Of a stretch of 64,000 nt of DNA, positions 54,210 through 64,000 are shown piece by piece. The stretch spans positions 42,605,250 through 42,669,249 of the forward strand of contig CM034594.1 in NCBI GenBank assembly GCA_020091685.1, written 5' to 3'. Source of the DNA: Lutjanus erythropterus (taxonomy: Eukaryota > Chordata > Actinopteri > Lutjaniformes > Lutjanidae). Both the position numbers and the translations under genes were made by a program. The notes under the pieces were generated by a model. It searched no databases and was not told the origin of the DNA. It saw only the letters and a program-made list of their open reading frames with translations. Within the stretch, counting starts at the first letter, position 1; every line of letters starts with the position of its first letter.

Positions 54210-55560
54210 CAGGAAACCTAAAAGTAAAGCAAGGTATGTGCAGATATGCTAAGCACACACACAGACACTGAGAGAACCAGAACATCCTTCCAGAGTTGGG
54301 CTCATCCATCACCGGACCTTGACCTGGCAGCACTGTACACTGGCTAATGCCACAGTGAGGAAGTCAGGCTACATAACAAGGCGCCAGCTGCGCTGGACGC
54401 ATTTATAATGGGATTTATAACGAATTACAACAAAACCAGTGACCCAGAGCACCAGTGATGAGTGCTGTTTGTGTGTGAAAACATCAGGACACACACTACT
54501 CCAAGATCTACCAGTATGACATGTAAACTCAACACACTCATAGTGCATAAAGCATTTTATGAAAATATTTTCACCTTGAAATTTATGTTACGCCACAGCT
54601 TCAAGAAATTTCCTAAAGAGATGTGAAATGGGGTTGTACGAGGTACTTATCCATAGTCAGTACCTCTTTTTCACAAAGAGATCCTGCAGTATCACCGCAA
54701 TTAGGGCTCATCTTTAAGCTGGCATTGTGAATTTACACTGAACCAAGCACAATGAGCACACAATGAGCCAGCGTGGAGACTAACAAAACACAAGACAACA
54801 GAAGTCATTCTGCTCACCTGTGCGTATGTATATCTCTGAAATTATTCTCACTAATAAGGAATAAGGAACTATTGTTATAATCATAAAGCCTAAAAATCTC
54901 AATAGACCTGCAAAGTGCGCAGGACAGGATCACAGCTGTCAGATCGTCTTTAATAGGTCAGTAAGCATAACAGCTGGAACAGCTGTAGTGTTTGTGTCTG
55001 CGTGTTTACTGGGATCCAGAAAAAGGATTAAACAAATATGATCCATAACATACAAAATGAACCAGACGTTACTGTACATGTGACCACGAGAACAGCCCGA
55101 CCTTGGGAGAAAAAGGTTTGTGTACTTCTGTCTCAGCCAGATTCTGGTTGATATACCTGTTGGATAACCGTAATTTGTGCATCACTTCCTCAAACTTCAG
55201 AAACACTGTCTGATTTTGTTTCCTTCATCCATATTCTGAAATCATACTGCCGCTATGCTCCAGGAGCACCTCCTTCTTAAAGGTGATGAGAGCTGACTTT
55301 ATGATTGTTTATTGCATGTTATGCCCAGAATACACCCATGAATTAATCAAGACACTTGTGTGCAGCTGATGAGTGTATCCCAGTCTGTGTACCCATGCTG
55401 CAAGATGGCAAAGCTGGGTTTGGGCATGTCTTGAATAAATTAAAACTCTTAGATCACCATAAGATAGGGACCTAACTCTTTGTGAAAGCTTTTGAAATGC
55501 ATCCTCCAGTGTATAACCCCGTGAAAAAATAAACAGAAAATAGATGAGTAGAAGTTTTAG
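54208..55560. other. Unique sequence with a small transposon fragment
   Basis: 54,612-54,670 (CTAAAGAGATGTGAAATGGGG, TACGAGGTACTTATCCATAGTC) is an end fragment of the foldback family at 3,476-5,573. The rest shows nothing. A donor-like TTTTAG|gtaagt at 55,561 stands alone. Confidence 0.4.
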
Positions 55561-55620
55561 GTAAGTGGAAGTGTGTGCATGTGTTTGCGTGTGTTTGCGT
55601 GTTGTCTGTTGTCCACTGAC

Positions 55621-55794
55621 CTGTAGCAGATCCTACTATATCCTGGATGGGGACTCAGACATGGCGTCGGCCAGTCTCTCCCGGAGTCCTTCGCCTGTGG
55701 CGTCTGCTGAGCCAATGTTGTGCCGCGCACGCCAAGCTCTCCGGCCAGCTACCACATACTTCCAGCAGGGTCACACCACGTCCGTCAAACGGAC
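55621..55794. other. CpG-rich exon candidate, strand ambiguous
   Basis: On the minus strand a good acceptor (TTTGCTCTTTGTATGCAG) and donor (GCTACAG|gtcagt) bound 174 nt, but all three minus frames contain stops, so it would be noncoding (UTR). On the plus strand an acceptor CCACTGACCTGTAG precedes a segment open in two frames, one reading RSYYILDGDSDMASAS, LSRSPSPVASAEPML and onward. No good plus-strand donor follows. CpG content is high for this window. Either a noncoding exon (-) or a coding exon (+). Confidence 0.28.
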
Positions 55795-57097
55795 CTGCAT
55801 ACAAAGAGCAAACACAGGCTGAGACTTTTGATTACTGAGTGAGAGATGCAGAGATATTAGCTGTTTGCCAACTGTCCACTAATAAGCTGAGTCATGGGTT
55901 TTGGGCAAAATCAAATTTATCAGGTCTGAATCAAATATATGTGTCAACTCCAGTGTCTCAGTGTCAAACACCACTACAACCTGAAAACCACCTGCAGCAT
56001 GGACTATCTGTCTAGCAGCTTTATTGGACATGTCCAGACATGTTTGAGCCACCAGAGCCAGAGGACGGTGACAGGATGTTTTTTTCTTCTGTGTGGGGTT
56101 GTTGGAACAGAAGTGAGCTGAAGTGAACTGCTGGGCTGATTTGGACTGAGAGAGTCACTGAGGGTGCGTTCGTAAGTGACCGTTAGAGGGTGAGGGGACA
56201 GGGAGACGGTGTCGCTTGTGTGTTGGATTGTGGGGTTGCATAGAGTTGGGGACCATGTCTCTGGCACATCACTGAGCCATGTTTCAGGTCTAAAGTGCTG
56301 AGAAGAAAAACTCTGAATTTGCTGTGCAGAATTTAAATACACAAAAATGTAAATAGTAAAAATTTTATTACACTATAATCTTACTCCATGTATGTATTCA
56401 TGCCACTTTAAATATTTCATGAGAACCAGTCCTGTAAGACCTAAGTACAGAAATGCAATGAGCATGAGTCAGCTGTAGCAGCAATGTGTATTAGTGGAGC
56501 ATCACTGATGAAGAGGTCACTGGTATGATTAAAGGAATCTTGAGTGATATCAGAAGGAGGAAACATAATGCAGCAAAGACCTTCAAAACTCAAATACTCT
56601 AATAATGCAACAAAAATGTTTATTTGCAAAATATGCTAATATCTAAGCCTTGCATATTTCCTTGCATAACATATTTGGGATAGTGACGTCACAGAGCAGC
56701 TGACTCCTGATAGAAGACTGATCTTCTGATAGTGTATTTTCACAGCAGCTGTGCAGGAAGTTGAACATTTTTTCATTAGAGTATGGTAAAAATTTTGCAT
56801 ATTTTCTTAATTTTTTAAGAGGTGGATTTCACTGAATATATTGGCCTACCACTTCACAACATAAATGAATTTACTACACACACTGGAGTCCAGCAGATCA
56901 GCTGCTTTTAAGTCACAAACACACACACACACACACACAACACAACAAACAACCTGTAAGCACAACACAATCTTCATGCCTGTCAAACCAAATCCACACA
57001 GAGCTGCACTGCACCTTAATCTTTTCTCCTTTCTGTCTGCCGTAATTTCTGCAATCAGAGAGATCTTGTGCTTTGGAGCCAGAGAGTCTGCAACCTG

Positions 57098-57100
<3 letters not shown>
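55795..57100. other. Unique sequence
   Basis: No gene is supported. Short (CA)n at 56,920-56,942. The stretch 56,261-56,291 is similar to 63,742-63,772. Confidence 0.4.

Positions 57101-57139
<39 letters not shown>
57101..57139. repeat. (TG)n microsatellite
   Basis: About 18 TG units. Confidence 0.95.
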
Positions 57140-59480
57140 TGTGTGACAAGCCAGCCAGGCGAGCAGGCATGCAGATACTAAAACAACTGGTTTATTCTAT
57201 TAGTGTGTTCATCTGACTTGGTAACTGTGGCTGCCAGCACTGCAAGGTGATAAAGGCTGACAGGGATGATTTAGTGGTGATGTTAGTGAAATGCTTCTGT
57301 GACTCAGCATGCTGAAAAACAATTATACAAACATATGACCTCAAGGCTTCAATTTCTACTCATCATCATTATCATTTCAGTCCTGTATATCAGCATCATT
57401 GTGCTTGTCAACACCCAGGATATATGTGACAGACGGCGGTGCACAGGAAATAAAATGAGCCAAAAACTTCAGTTTGACTTTAGCTGTTCAGTGGTGGGAA
57501 TACCTGCACATGAGGTGAATCTAATCTTAGATGAACATCCAAACATTTAACCCTTAAAATGACATGCACCTCTATTCAGAACCATTTGCTTCTAAAGATC
57601 CCTGTTTTGAAGAAAGCTTTAATCAAAAGTTCTTTGTAAGACTTGGGGTTCCATTAAGAACCACTAGTCCAAACTCCAAACTAACTGACACCATGTCAAA
57701 GTAGCAGCACAAATCACTACATCAGCACCCAACCTCAGAGAGCAGAAGAGTTGAGTGGATGAGGAGGGTTTTTTGTTTGTTTTGATGATAACGTGTGTGG
57801 GTTTTACTTGTCTGCTTTAGTAACAAGGATTAAAGTTTAGGGTTTAGGTTAGGCCAGCACAATTCCCATAGACTGGACTGAGACCAGAGACCATATCAGA
57901 AAGTGTACAACAGATGCTAGTTTTGAGCAGAATCATAAAGGAGGGAAATCTTGTTTGCTGCCTACTACCTAACATGCTGTTTAACTAACTTAACATTAGC
58001 TAACTAGTTGCTAAAGTGATGTTATCTTGCCAAATCAAGTTGAGGGGTGTCCTAATGTAATCAAGTCTTTCCCAACCTCTTTACAATGGAAAGCGTGCCA
58101 GCTTGTTAGCATGTCAGCTAGCATTAACTTCAGTGAATTGTGTATTAACTTACAACGTTAATTTTACAGTTCAGAATCATTTTGTAGAGTTCAGGCTAAC
58201 TCCCACTGCATCCATAATATCATCCCATTTTAACCTCCAACCTCCTCGAAAGTTATGCGACAAATAAAAATGAACGCATAATGACACAAGACCCACTGGT
58301 GTTCTAGTTTACTCAGCAATGGATGTGACCCATCTGACCCCCATGGGAACTGTATTCTTTTATGCAGTTACTTATTTCACCTACTTTAGATTCAGTTTTA
58401 TTTGCACGATGTCAGACCTTAATATTTACAATCTTAAGAGTCAGATTTCAGTGCACAGTGAATAAAAAGAAAATTGTAAAGATATCAGGAGTGATTAGAT
58501 GGAATCTGAATGATATCCCCATGACTAACAAATGACCAAACCTAACAATACATTAACCGCCTTATTCAACAAGTTATCAAGTCCTTGGCCGTCAACCCTA
58601 AATGATAAACTCATAAATGCTAAACATGTTCAACAAAACTTGAAGGGACACATGCTTTGTTCCTGACTCTAGGAGACACTTTTGTCTCTTTCTTCCTCTA
58701 TCTCAGACAAGTGGACACACACAGGAATGTTGCTCGAGTGGTCTTGTGGATATCAGCAAAACCCCAGTGAGAAGGCAGACAGGATGACATCAAAGGAAAA
58801 GTAAAGACAAGGACAGAAGAGATCCTCTCTTCCTGGAAACACCAACATCCCTGTGCACAATCTGTGTGTGTGTGTGCACATCTCTTTGTGGAAGTGCAGG
58901 AAACATGGAAGGCCACAGATTGAGACCAACTACGAGAAAAGATGAAGAATATGTTGAAGTATTCAGTTTCTGGCTCGACTAAAACATTAAAGATGAACTG
59001 AATCATTGATTTACTTGACATGTTGCAATTTGCTATGTTAAATTTCACATGATGTAGAAAATGATTTGAATTCATGTCACGTTTTTGCAATAAATGCCAC
59101 AAGGGCCTGACCAGAACGAGCCTCAATCCTATCATCCTGCAACTTGACCCACACGCCAAAATCGTGGGAAGATTTGAGAAGGTTGATTTAATGAAATTTT
59201 AAAATATGTAGGCATGTAAAACCTCCAGCAAATGGTCAGCTGGAGGTTTTAGGGTTGTATCTTTAGAAGCAATGAGCCACACTTCACTCAGTAACACTAA
59301 GCTGTCTTGTCCAGATGGGCCTTTACAGCTACACAATTCAATTCAGCTTTACAAGGCCATGCGCACACACACACACACACACACATCCCAGCTATCCGCA
59401 TTAAATCAACCACCATGCAGAACATGATAACATCATATCACCTCTAAGGCAAAAGGCACACAGGTTTGAGGAGTAGCAGA
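57140..59480. other. Unique sequence
   Basis: 57,590-57,670 has GGTTCCATTAAGAACCACTAG and AAAGTTCTTTGTAAG, weakly like the 15.7-kb element. 57,960-58,160 contains TTAGCTAACTAG/GTTAGCATG fragments. A 13-bp-arm hairpin lies at 59,217-59,251, and (CA)n at 59,366-59,386. The 153-residue minus frame at 58,698-59,159 has no recognised domain. Confidence 0.4.
59217..59251. repeat. Perfect 13-bp-arm hairpin, 9-nt loop
   Basis: TAAAACCTCCAGC (59,217-59,229), loop AAATGGTCA, GCTGGAGGTTTTA (59,239-59,251). Confidence 0.85.
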
Positions 59481-60115
59481 TTATTAACAGATTATATTCA
59501 TTGAAATGTCGCCATTTTTTGTCTTTACAACAATCAATCAATCAATAAATTGCGCACAACAAAGGAAGGAACAGCTGGACAAACTAATAAACCTAACAAC
59601 CAACATAAAACACTTACAACTGCAACGATTAATTTATTATTAATATTTGATTAATCACTTTGAGTCATTTTTTAATTAATAAAAAGTCAAAACTCTCTGA
59701 TTTCAGCTTCTTAAATGTGAATATTTTCTGGTTCCTTTACTCCTCTCTGAAAGTAAACTGACTATTTTTGATTTGTGGACAAAACAAGACATTTGAGGAT
59801 GTCATCTTGAGCTTTAATCAGCATTTTCCCATTTTCTGACATTTTATGGACCAAACAACTAATCAGTTAATTGAGAAAATAACTGACCGGTGAACCGATG
59901 ATAAAAATAATCATTAGTTGCAGTCCTAAAAACACTATCATTAGGCTAAACAGTTTTACCTTATTTTATATTGAGGTAATACAAAAGTGATGGAAAGTAA
60001 TCAAATTATGTTACTTATAATAATATTATGATACTTGGATTATGTTACTGACTACATTTTGAACAAGTAATTAGTACTCTATCAGAATACCTTTTAAAGG
60101 AACCCTCCCAACCCT

Positions 60116-60117
<2 letters not shown>
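59480..60117. mobile_element. Composite repeat copy C (outer element + inner MITE)
   Basis: Shares AATCAATCAATCAATAAATTG, CACAACAAAGGAAGGAACAG and GGACAAACTAATAAACCTAAC with copies A and B. The inner MITE runs from ACTGCAACGATTAATTTATT (59,616) to AATCATTAGTTGCAGTCCT (59,912-59,930). The outer right end GGAACCCTCCCAACCCTG (60,099-60,116) runs directly into (CA)n. The left outer end is degraded. Confidence 0.65.

Positions 60118-60183
<66 letters not shown>
60118..60183. repeat. (CA)n microsatellite
   Basis: About 33 uninterrupted units, starting right at the end of composite copy C. Confidence 0.97.
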
Positions 60184-60185
<2 letters not shown>

Positions 60186-60465
60186 GCACACCTCTCCCAG
60201 GCTCTCCTGGCCCTCTTTGATGGAGGGCCTGCTGGCACTAAAGGGGAATCCTTTGAAAAATCAATCCAACACACACACACAGTTTGTCTCTGAAGTGCAG
60301 TAAAGTTATCTGGAAGCTAAGTCGCTGTGTTTGAGGCCGCGTGTTTGTATGCTTCTGAGGTCAGTGTTATCACAGCGGGAGCATGGAGGCCCGTGCAGCC
60401 TCGCCCCAGCATTAGCACCTGTCACTGGCCTGCAGTGAGCTGAGATTGGCCAGGCTTCGGGTATA
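60184..60465. other. Unique segment between two (CA)n tracts
   Basis: Non-repetitive, GC-richer DNA (CTGGCCCTCTTTGATGG, GAGGCCGCGTGTTTG, CAGCGGGAGCATGG). No splice-bounded frame. Confidence 0.4.
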
Positions 60466-60473
60466 CACACACA

Positions 60474-60536
<63 letters not shown>
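60466..60536. repeat. (CA)n microsatellite
   Basis: About 34 CA units with an AAAC interruption near the start. Confidence 0.97.
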
Positions 60537-60538
<2 letters not shown>

Positions 60539-60990
60539 GTCTGCTCCTGATAGCCAGTGAGCCAGGCAGATCAAAGGTTTTGACAGCGGTGGCTTTTCTG
60601 GATGATAAGAGCTGGCAGAAGGTTAGGAAGAGCTTTAGGTTTATCAGAGCGGGCTTTGACCAATATGGGTATTTGAAGGCCGATACTGGTAGCTTTAGAC
60701 TGAAACTACCAATGTCTTACAGTGGTGCTGACTCAACAGTGGCCTCATTTGGGGATATAGTTGTGGTGCTGTTAATTGTTTTGTGTTATACTGAGATATT
60801 TCTGTTATTTTGCCCACCTCATTTACATCAGTGAGAGTAGGCTAAATAACAGAAACACCTCTTAGTATAACACAATACAGTTCAACAGCATCACAAAGCA
60901 GTGGCATGAAGTATTTATGAAGGTCCCCAGTTCATGTTATTAAGAGGGGCCCTGGTGCACACTTGTCAGGCCTACTAGTTCTCCTTCTCT
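60537..60990. repeat. Sequence with a CCGATA-type repeat relic
   Basis: 60,640-60,710 matches the relic at 15,400-15,560 (GGCTTTGACC/TGATATGGG, CCGATACTGGTAGCTTTAG). The 84-residue frame at 60,580-60,834 runs through this relic and is not a gene. Confidence 0.35.
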
Positions 60991-60992
60991 TT

Positions 60993-61111
60993 AATCGATT
61001 GATCAGACACTTTTAAAGAAAAAACAGTCCAAATTCTCAGATTCCAGTTTCTTAAATGTGAATATTTTCTGGTTTCTTTACTCCTCTCTGACAGAAAACT
61101 GAATATTTTGG
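60993..61111. mobile_element. Partial GCTGCAA-type MITE
   Basis: TTAATCGATTGATCAGAC, AGTTTCTTAAATGTGAATATTTTCTGG and TTTACTCCTCTCTGACAG match the middle of the MITE seen at 9.6, 50.1 and 59.6 kb. Both ends are missing. Confidence 0.7.
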
Positions 61112-61252
61112 GTTTTTTGTTAAGTACATAACTCCACATGTGTTCATTCATAGTTTTGATGCCTTCAGTGAGAATCTACAATGTAAATAGTCATGAAAAT
61201 AAAGAAAACGCATTGAATGAGAAGGTGTGTCCAAACTTTTGGCCTGTACTGT
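61112..61252. repeat. Dispersed repeat end (GGTGTGTCCAAACTTTTGGCC)
   Basis: ACTCCACATGTGTTCATTCATAG, TTTTGATGCCTTCAGTGAG, AATAAAGAAAACGCATTGAATGAG, AAGGTGTGTCCAAACTTTTGGCCTGTACTG is a very common fish repeat terminus, probably a Tc1-like/other DNA-element end. It runs into (TA)n at 61,253-61,269. Class not certain. Confidence 0.6.
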
Positions 61253-61269
61253 ATATATATATATATATA

Positions 61270-62200
61270 AATGCTCCACATTTATTAAAACATTTATAAA
61301 AACTGTACACATTTGTCAAAACTGTGCAGTACACTGCCACCATTGTTGTAAAACATCTTCTATTTTATACATTTATAACTCTAAAAAATATTAATATAAC
61401 ATTAAGTACACATCAAATTATACATAAATATGTATATTTGCTTCTTGAAAAGTTAAATTTCTGACTGATATCAAAGTGACCTTGAACTTACTGTTAGACT
61501 CATTGTTTCACCTTATAACTATTGTTCAGTTTATATTTTCTCCTGTTTTACATGTATTACTCCATTTTAACTACTTTTGCAATCTAATGGAGACAATAAC
61601 AGCATTTCACTACACATTGTACTCATATGACAGCGTATGTGACTAATAAAATTTGACTTTGATTTTACCGTGAAACGTCTTCTTTCTGTTTCCAAAATCT
61701 TTCCTTACTGTGTGGAGGGATACTGACGTAACAAGTGGATATTTATACCAGAAAGACTGTAAGCTCAGAAATTGCCCACTTATTTTAAGTCATTTCTACT
61801 GCTGAAACTTCATATTTAGCCTGAAGCTAATGTATTTTTGCACAGAATGAAAACTGTGGATATTCTCCTTTATCTCTTATGAATGAAATCACATTCACAG
61901 CCAGCATGGTGACCATTAAGTCTTTCAATATCCATAAAATTCGGCCCTGCTAAAACACAGGTGACCTACACTTAATACTGTACCTGAATGCATCCTGTTT
62001 AGGCAAAGACTTAAGATTGACTAACATGTTGTTCTGACTACACAACCTGTGTAGGCATTATGCAATAATTATCATACACTATGCAACAATAATGCTAATA
62101 CAAATACAAACAGGAATGAAGTTTGAGGAATCAGCCTGATATAAACACTGTATTGGTGTGAAGGGGGATGAATCTCTCCTTGGCATCCAAATGTGTTTAC
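61270..62200. other. AT-rich sequence with a LINE 3' tail
   Basis: 61,590-61,665 reads GACAATAACAGCATTTCAC, TACACATTGTACTCATATG, GTGACTAATAAAATTTGACTTTGATT, a typical fish LINE 3' tail. The remainder is unremarkable. Confidence 0.45.
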
Positions 62201-62204
62201 TGCC

Positions 62205-62440
62205 TTGTTTTTTTTTCTTTTTAATTTCTATCTGTAAATCTTTGGAAATGTGAGGATGTGATGTTGGCAGGAGGAGGACGAGGATCAGAACACACGCCCC
62301 GGATTGTTTTTTTTTTTTTCCTCCATCATGTTAAAACCCGACGGGATTAAAAGCCACTCTCCACCCAGCTGTTAGGCCCCACGTACTGGCCCTACTTATC
62401 CCTACAGCCAGTGCTACTTTCCTTAAAGATTTAATCACAC
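62205..62440. promoter_or_regulatory. Candidate conserved noncoding block
   Basis: Repeat-free with AAATCTTTGGAAATGTGAGG, GATCAGAACACACGCCCCGG, TTAAAACCCGACGGGATTAAAAG and CCTACTTATCCCTACAGCC, including a TAAT/GGATTA site. Two T-runs are included. Texture-based inference. Confidence 0.25.
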
Positions 62441-62446
62441 TGCACT

Positions 62447-62449
<3 letters not shown>

Positions 62450-62495
<46 letters not shown>
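62450..62495. repeat. (TG)n microsatellite
   Basis: About 22 TG units. Confidence 0.97.
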
Positions 62496-62498
<3 letters not shown>

Positions 62499-62940
62499 CC
62501 TTCACAACAGGGGCTTAGGATGGCACAGTTGGACATGAAAACACAACACACATGCACATCACAATTGCCTCTCAGATACACGTAATAGTGACACTGCTTG
62601 ATAACAATACTGTGGCCAGTCAATTTGCTGAGCTTCTCTATTTTCAGTAGACAACAGTTCAAAGTAGAGGAGTGAACTCGTCAGAAGGGGCCAAACTTTA
62701 AAACACAGTCTAAGTTGTGGACCAAACAGGATTAACATTTATTGAACAGTTTGAAACTGACTATGTTTCATTCAGGAATATGAATTTAAACAGCCAGACT
62801 GCAACAACTTTTTCCTCAATAAAATAAATAAAATTTTAAATATTTTTTTTCTTCACCAATAGCATAAAGCAAAATGAGAATATTTCAGCTCAGAATACTG
62901 AAGCTCACATATTAAGATCAGCAGCAGTATTTCTGCTGAG
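62496..62940. other. Unique sequence
   Basis: Nothing supported; AT-rich after 62,800. Confidence 0.4.
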
Positions 62941-62942
62941 GC

Positions 62943-63353
62943 TTACATTTGAAAATGCTTTTTGTCTGGACACCTGACGTTGCACACTTCAATCATGCAG
63001 AGCTTCAAAAACTCTCCCTCCGTGAATGTCCGGCCTGATTTGGCTGATTTGGTTATTTCTTCTGCCTCTATAAAATTAGCTTTCATGGCAGCTTCACTTT
63101 GTGATTTTGCTTTTGTGAACATAGCCTGCTGTGACACCAGACTCTTTTTAACCTCTTCTGCCTTCTGTAGCTTCTGCTGTAGGTCCAGCTCTTTGTACTT
63201 TTGTACCTGATGTTATGCCTCATAGTGTCTTATGTTATATTCTTTAATTACGACCACATTAGCTTCACAAACAAGGCACACAGACAGGTCCTCTGCCTCC
63301 CACCTGCTTTGAAAGTCCCTGTTTTCAAAGTCCACTTTTCATTTGGACATTTA
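62943..63353 (-). pseudogene. hAT transposase N-terminal relic (BED finger, GTF2IRD2-like)
   Basis: Reading leftwards on the minus strand with frame shifts: KCPNEKW, a degenerate zinc finger around CLCALFVKL, then RHYEA, KYKELDLQQKLQKAEEVKK, SLVSQQAMFTKAKSQSEAAM and SGRTFTEGEFLKLCMIEV, ending CPDKKHF. The order 'RHY...K - QQ - FT - (A)S - KxYTEGEFxKxCM - CPxKK' is diagnostic of the hAT-derived N-terminus seen in GTF2IRD2-type proteins. At least one stop and one frameshift break it, and the catalytic region is absent. Confidence 0.75.
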
Positions 63354-63590
63354 TTTTGGGGGTTAGCTTAAGTGTCACTGTAAAAGCACTGACTGATGCA
63401 TTCATCCACTGACCTCTGATCACTGTGTCATTAAAGCAGTGGGAAGAAGGGTTGATGCAAGGGTCTTGACTTGTGCCGCAGCTGTTGCAGTGCATTGTGG
63501 GATTTGTAGCATGAGTGGTGGGAGTGCTATTTACCGGTGGGCCATTCATAATAGACACATGAAATTATCTCGCAGGCTGTATGTAATTGT
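63354..63590. other. Unclassified flank of the hAT relic
   Basis: No clear feature. Facing open frames are not supported. Confidence 0.35.
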
Positions 63591-63594
63591 ATCA

Positions 63595-63646
63595 ATCAAA
63601 TTCAAGGTCCATGGGCCACATCTGGCCCATGGACCTTGAATTTGAT
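63595..63646. repeat. Perfect 24-bp-arm hairpin, 4-nt loop
   Basis: Arm 63,595-63,618 (ATCAAATTCAAGG..GGGCCA) is the exact reverse complement of 63,623-63,646 (TGGCCCATGG..TTTGAT), with loop CATC. The wording resembles a common vertebrate repeat end (CTCAAGGCCC..CTGGCCC). Confidence 0.9.
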
Positions 63647-64000
63647 GTGTGTTGTAAAGCCACAATAAATGTGTATCCTGAGTTTGTCACACCACAGAGA
63701 TATGTTTTATTAACCATCCAGCCAAACTTGAATGATATGCCCCGGCACGTCACCGAGCCATGTTTCAGGTCTGCCCAAAAAATCCTGAACACAAAAACTG
63801 TGTGTAACAGTCCAAAGATCTAACTCCACAATTCAGCACTACATAGTTCTCAGTCTTTTCACATGTGACTATAATGTGTTTCTCCTTTACAGGGACTTTA
63901 AGAAGAGTGAGAAGTCAGCTAGCAATGGTCATATAAAACAGAGCAAAAAATAGAATTACTGCCTCCACCAGCCAGTCAAGTTACAGTTTACATCCATGTC
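63647..64000. other. Unique sequence to window end
   Basis: An acceptor-like GTTTCTCCTTTACAG|GGACTT at 63,893 precedes a short frame, but no donor or family supports an exon. 63,742-63,772 repeats the block at 56,261-56,291. Confidence 0.4.

Noticed and set aside
58698-59159. 153-residue minus-strand frame
   Set aside because: No domain, no splice sites, composition like the surrounding noncoding DNA.
60580-60834. 84-residue frame with a hydrophobic C-terminus
   Set aside because: It spans a repeat relic also present at 15.4 kb, so the frame is incidental.

Overview
The window looks like 64 kb of teleost fish (probably percomorph) nuclear DNA. It is AT-rich, carries many long (CA)n/(TG)n tracts, and is dense in short non-autonomous DNA transposons and decayed LINE pieces of kinds common in ray-finned fish. 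There is no bacterial-style gene packing, and almost all open frames are short and chance or lie in low-complexity sequence. No rRNA, tRNA, CRISPR array, provirus or intact transposase gene was seen.

The only well-supported host coding sequence is a terminal exon on the minus strand at 5,929-6,077. It has a strong acceptor, GC-rich codons and a 48-residue Ser/Pro-rich C-terminus ending at a TAG. I do not recognise the gene. The DNA to its right (about 6-64 kb) is best read as its introns and/or flank. Weaker exon candidates are 3,279-3,359 (+), 8,537-8,709 (+), 50,987-51,072 (-) and 55,621-55,794 (either strand). A CpG-, CT- and G-run-rich block at 38.4-39.65 kb may be a promoter. Several blocks have the look of conserved noncoding DNA (homeobox-like ATTA sites, low repeat content): 2.2-3.1, 14.75-15.3, 19.0-19.2, 21.7-22.8, 31.4-32.0, 51.0-51.4 and 62.2-62.4 kb. 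This cannot be proved from one sequence.

The rest is mobile DNA. (1) A family of four related elements (5,149-5,458; 37,694-38,301; 41,010-41,454; 46,460-46,804) is flanked in two copies by exact 12-bp direct repeats. Two copies keep a scrap of a RecQ-like helicase N-terminus. This is the most unusual item here. (2) A large foldback element at 3,476-5,573 contains two later insertions. (3) Three copies of a composite element (9.3, 49.4 and 59.5 kb) share the same inner MITE, and one also contains a further MITE. (4) Three foldback elements of the GGGATAGTTCACCC type lie at 12.1, 25.4 and 30.1 kb. (5) There is one internally deleted Tc1-like copy (22,955-23,778), two hAT N-terminal relics (46.8 and 62.9 kb), an L1-clade ORF2 tail (27.1 kb) and other LINE 3' tails. 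Three DNA transposons have grown minisatellites inside them (0.35-0.96, 15.7-16.7 and 32.0-32.9 kb). An unrelated TTATAACA array at 7.3-8.1 kb holds a perfect 55-bp palindrome.

The transposon pieces are dead or non-autonomous, and nothing in the window forms an operon-like or cooperating gene set.
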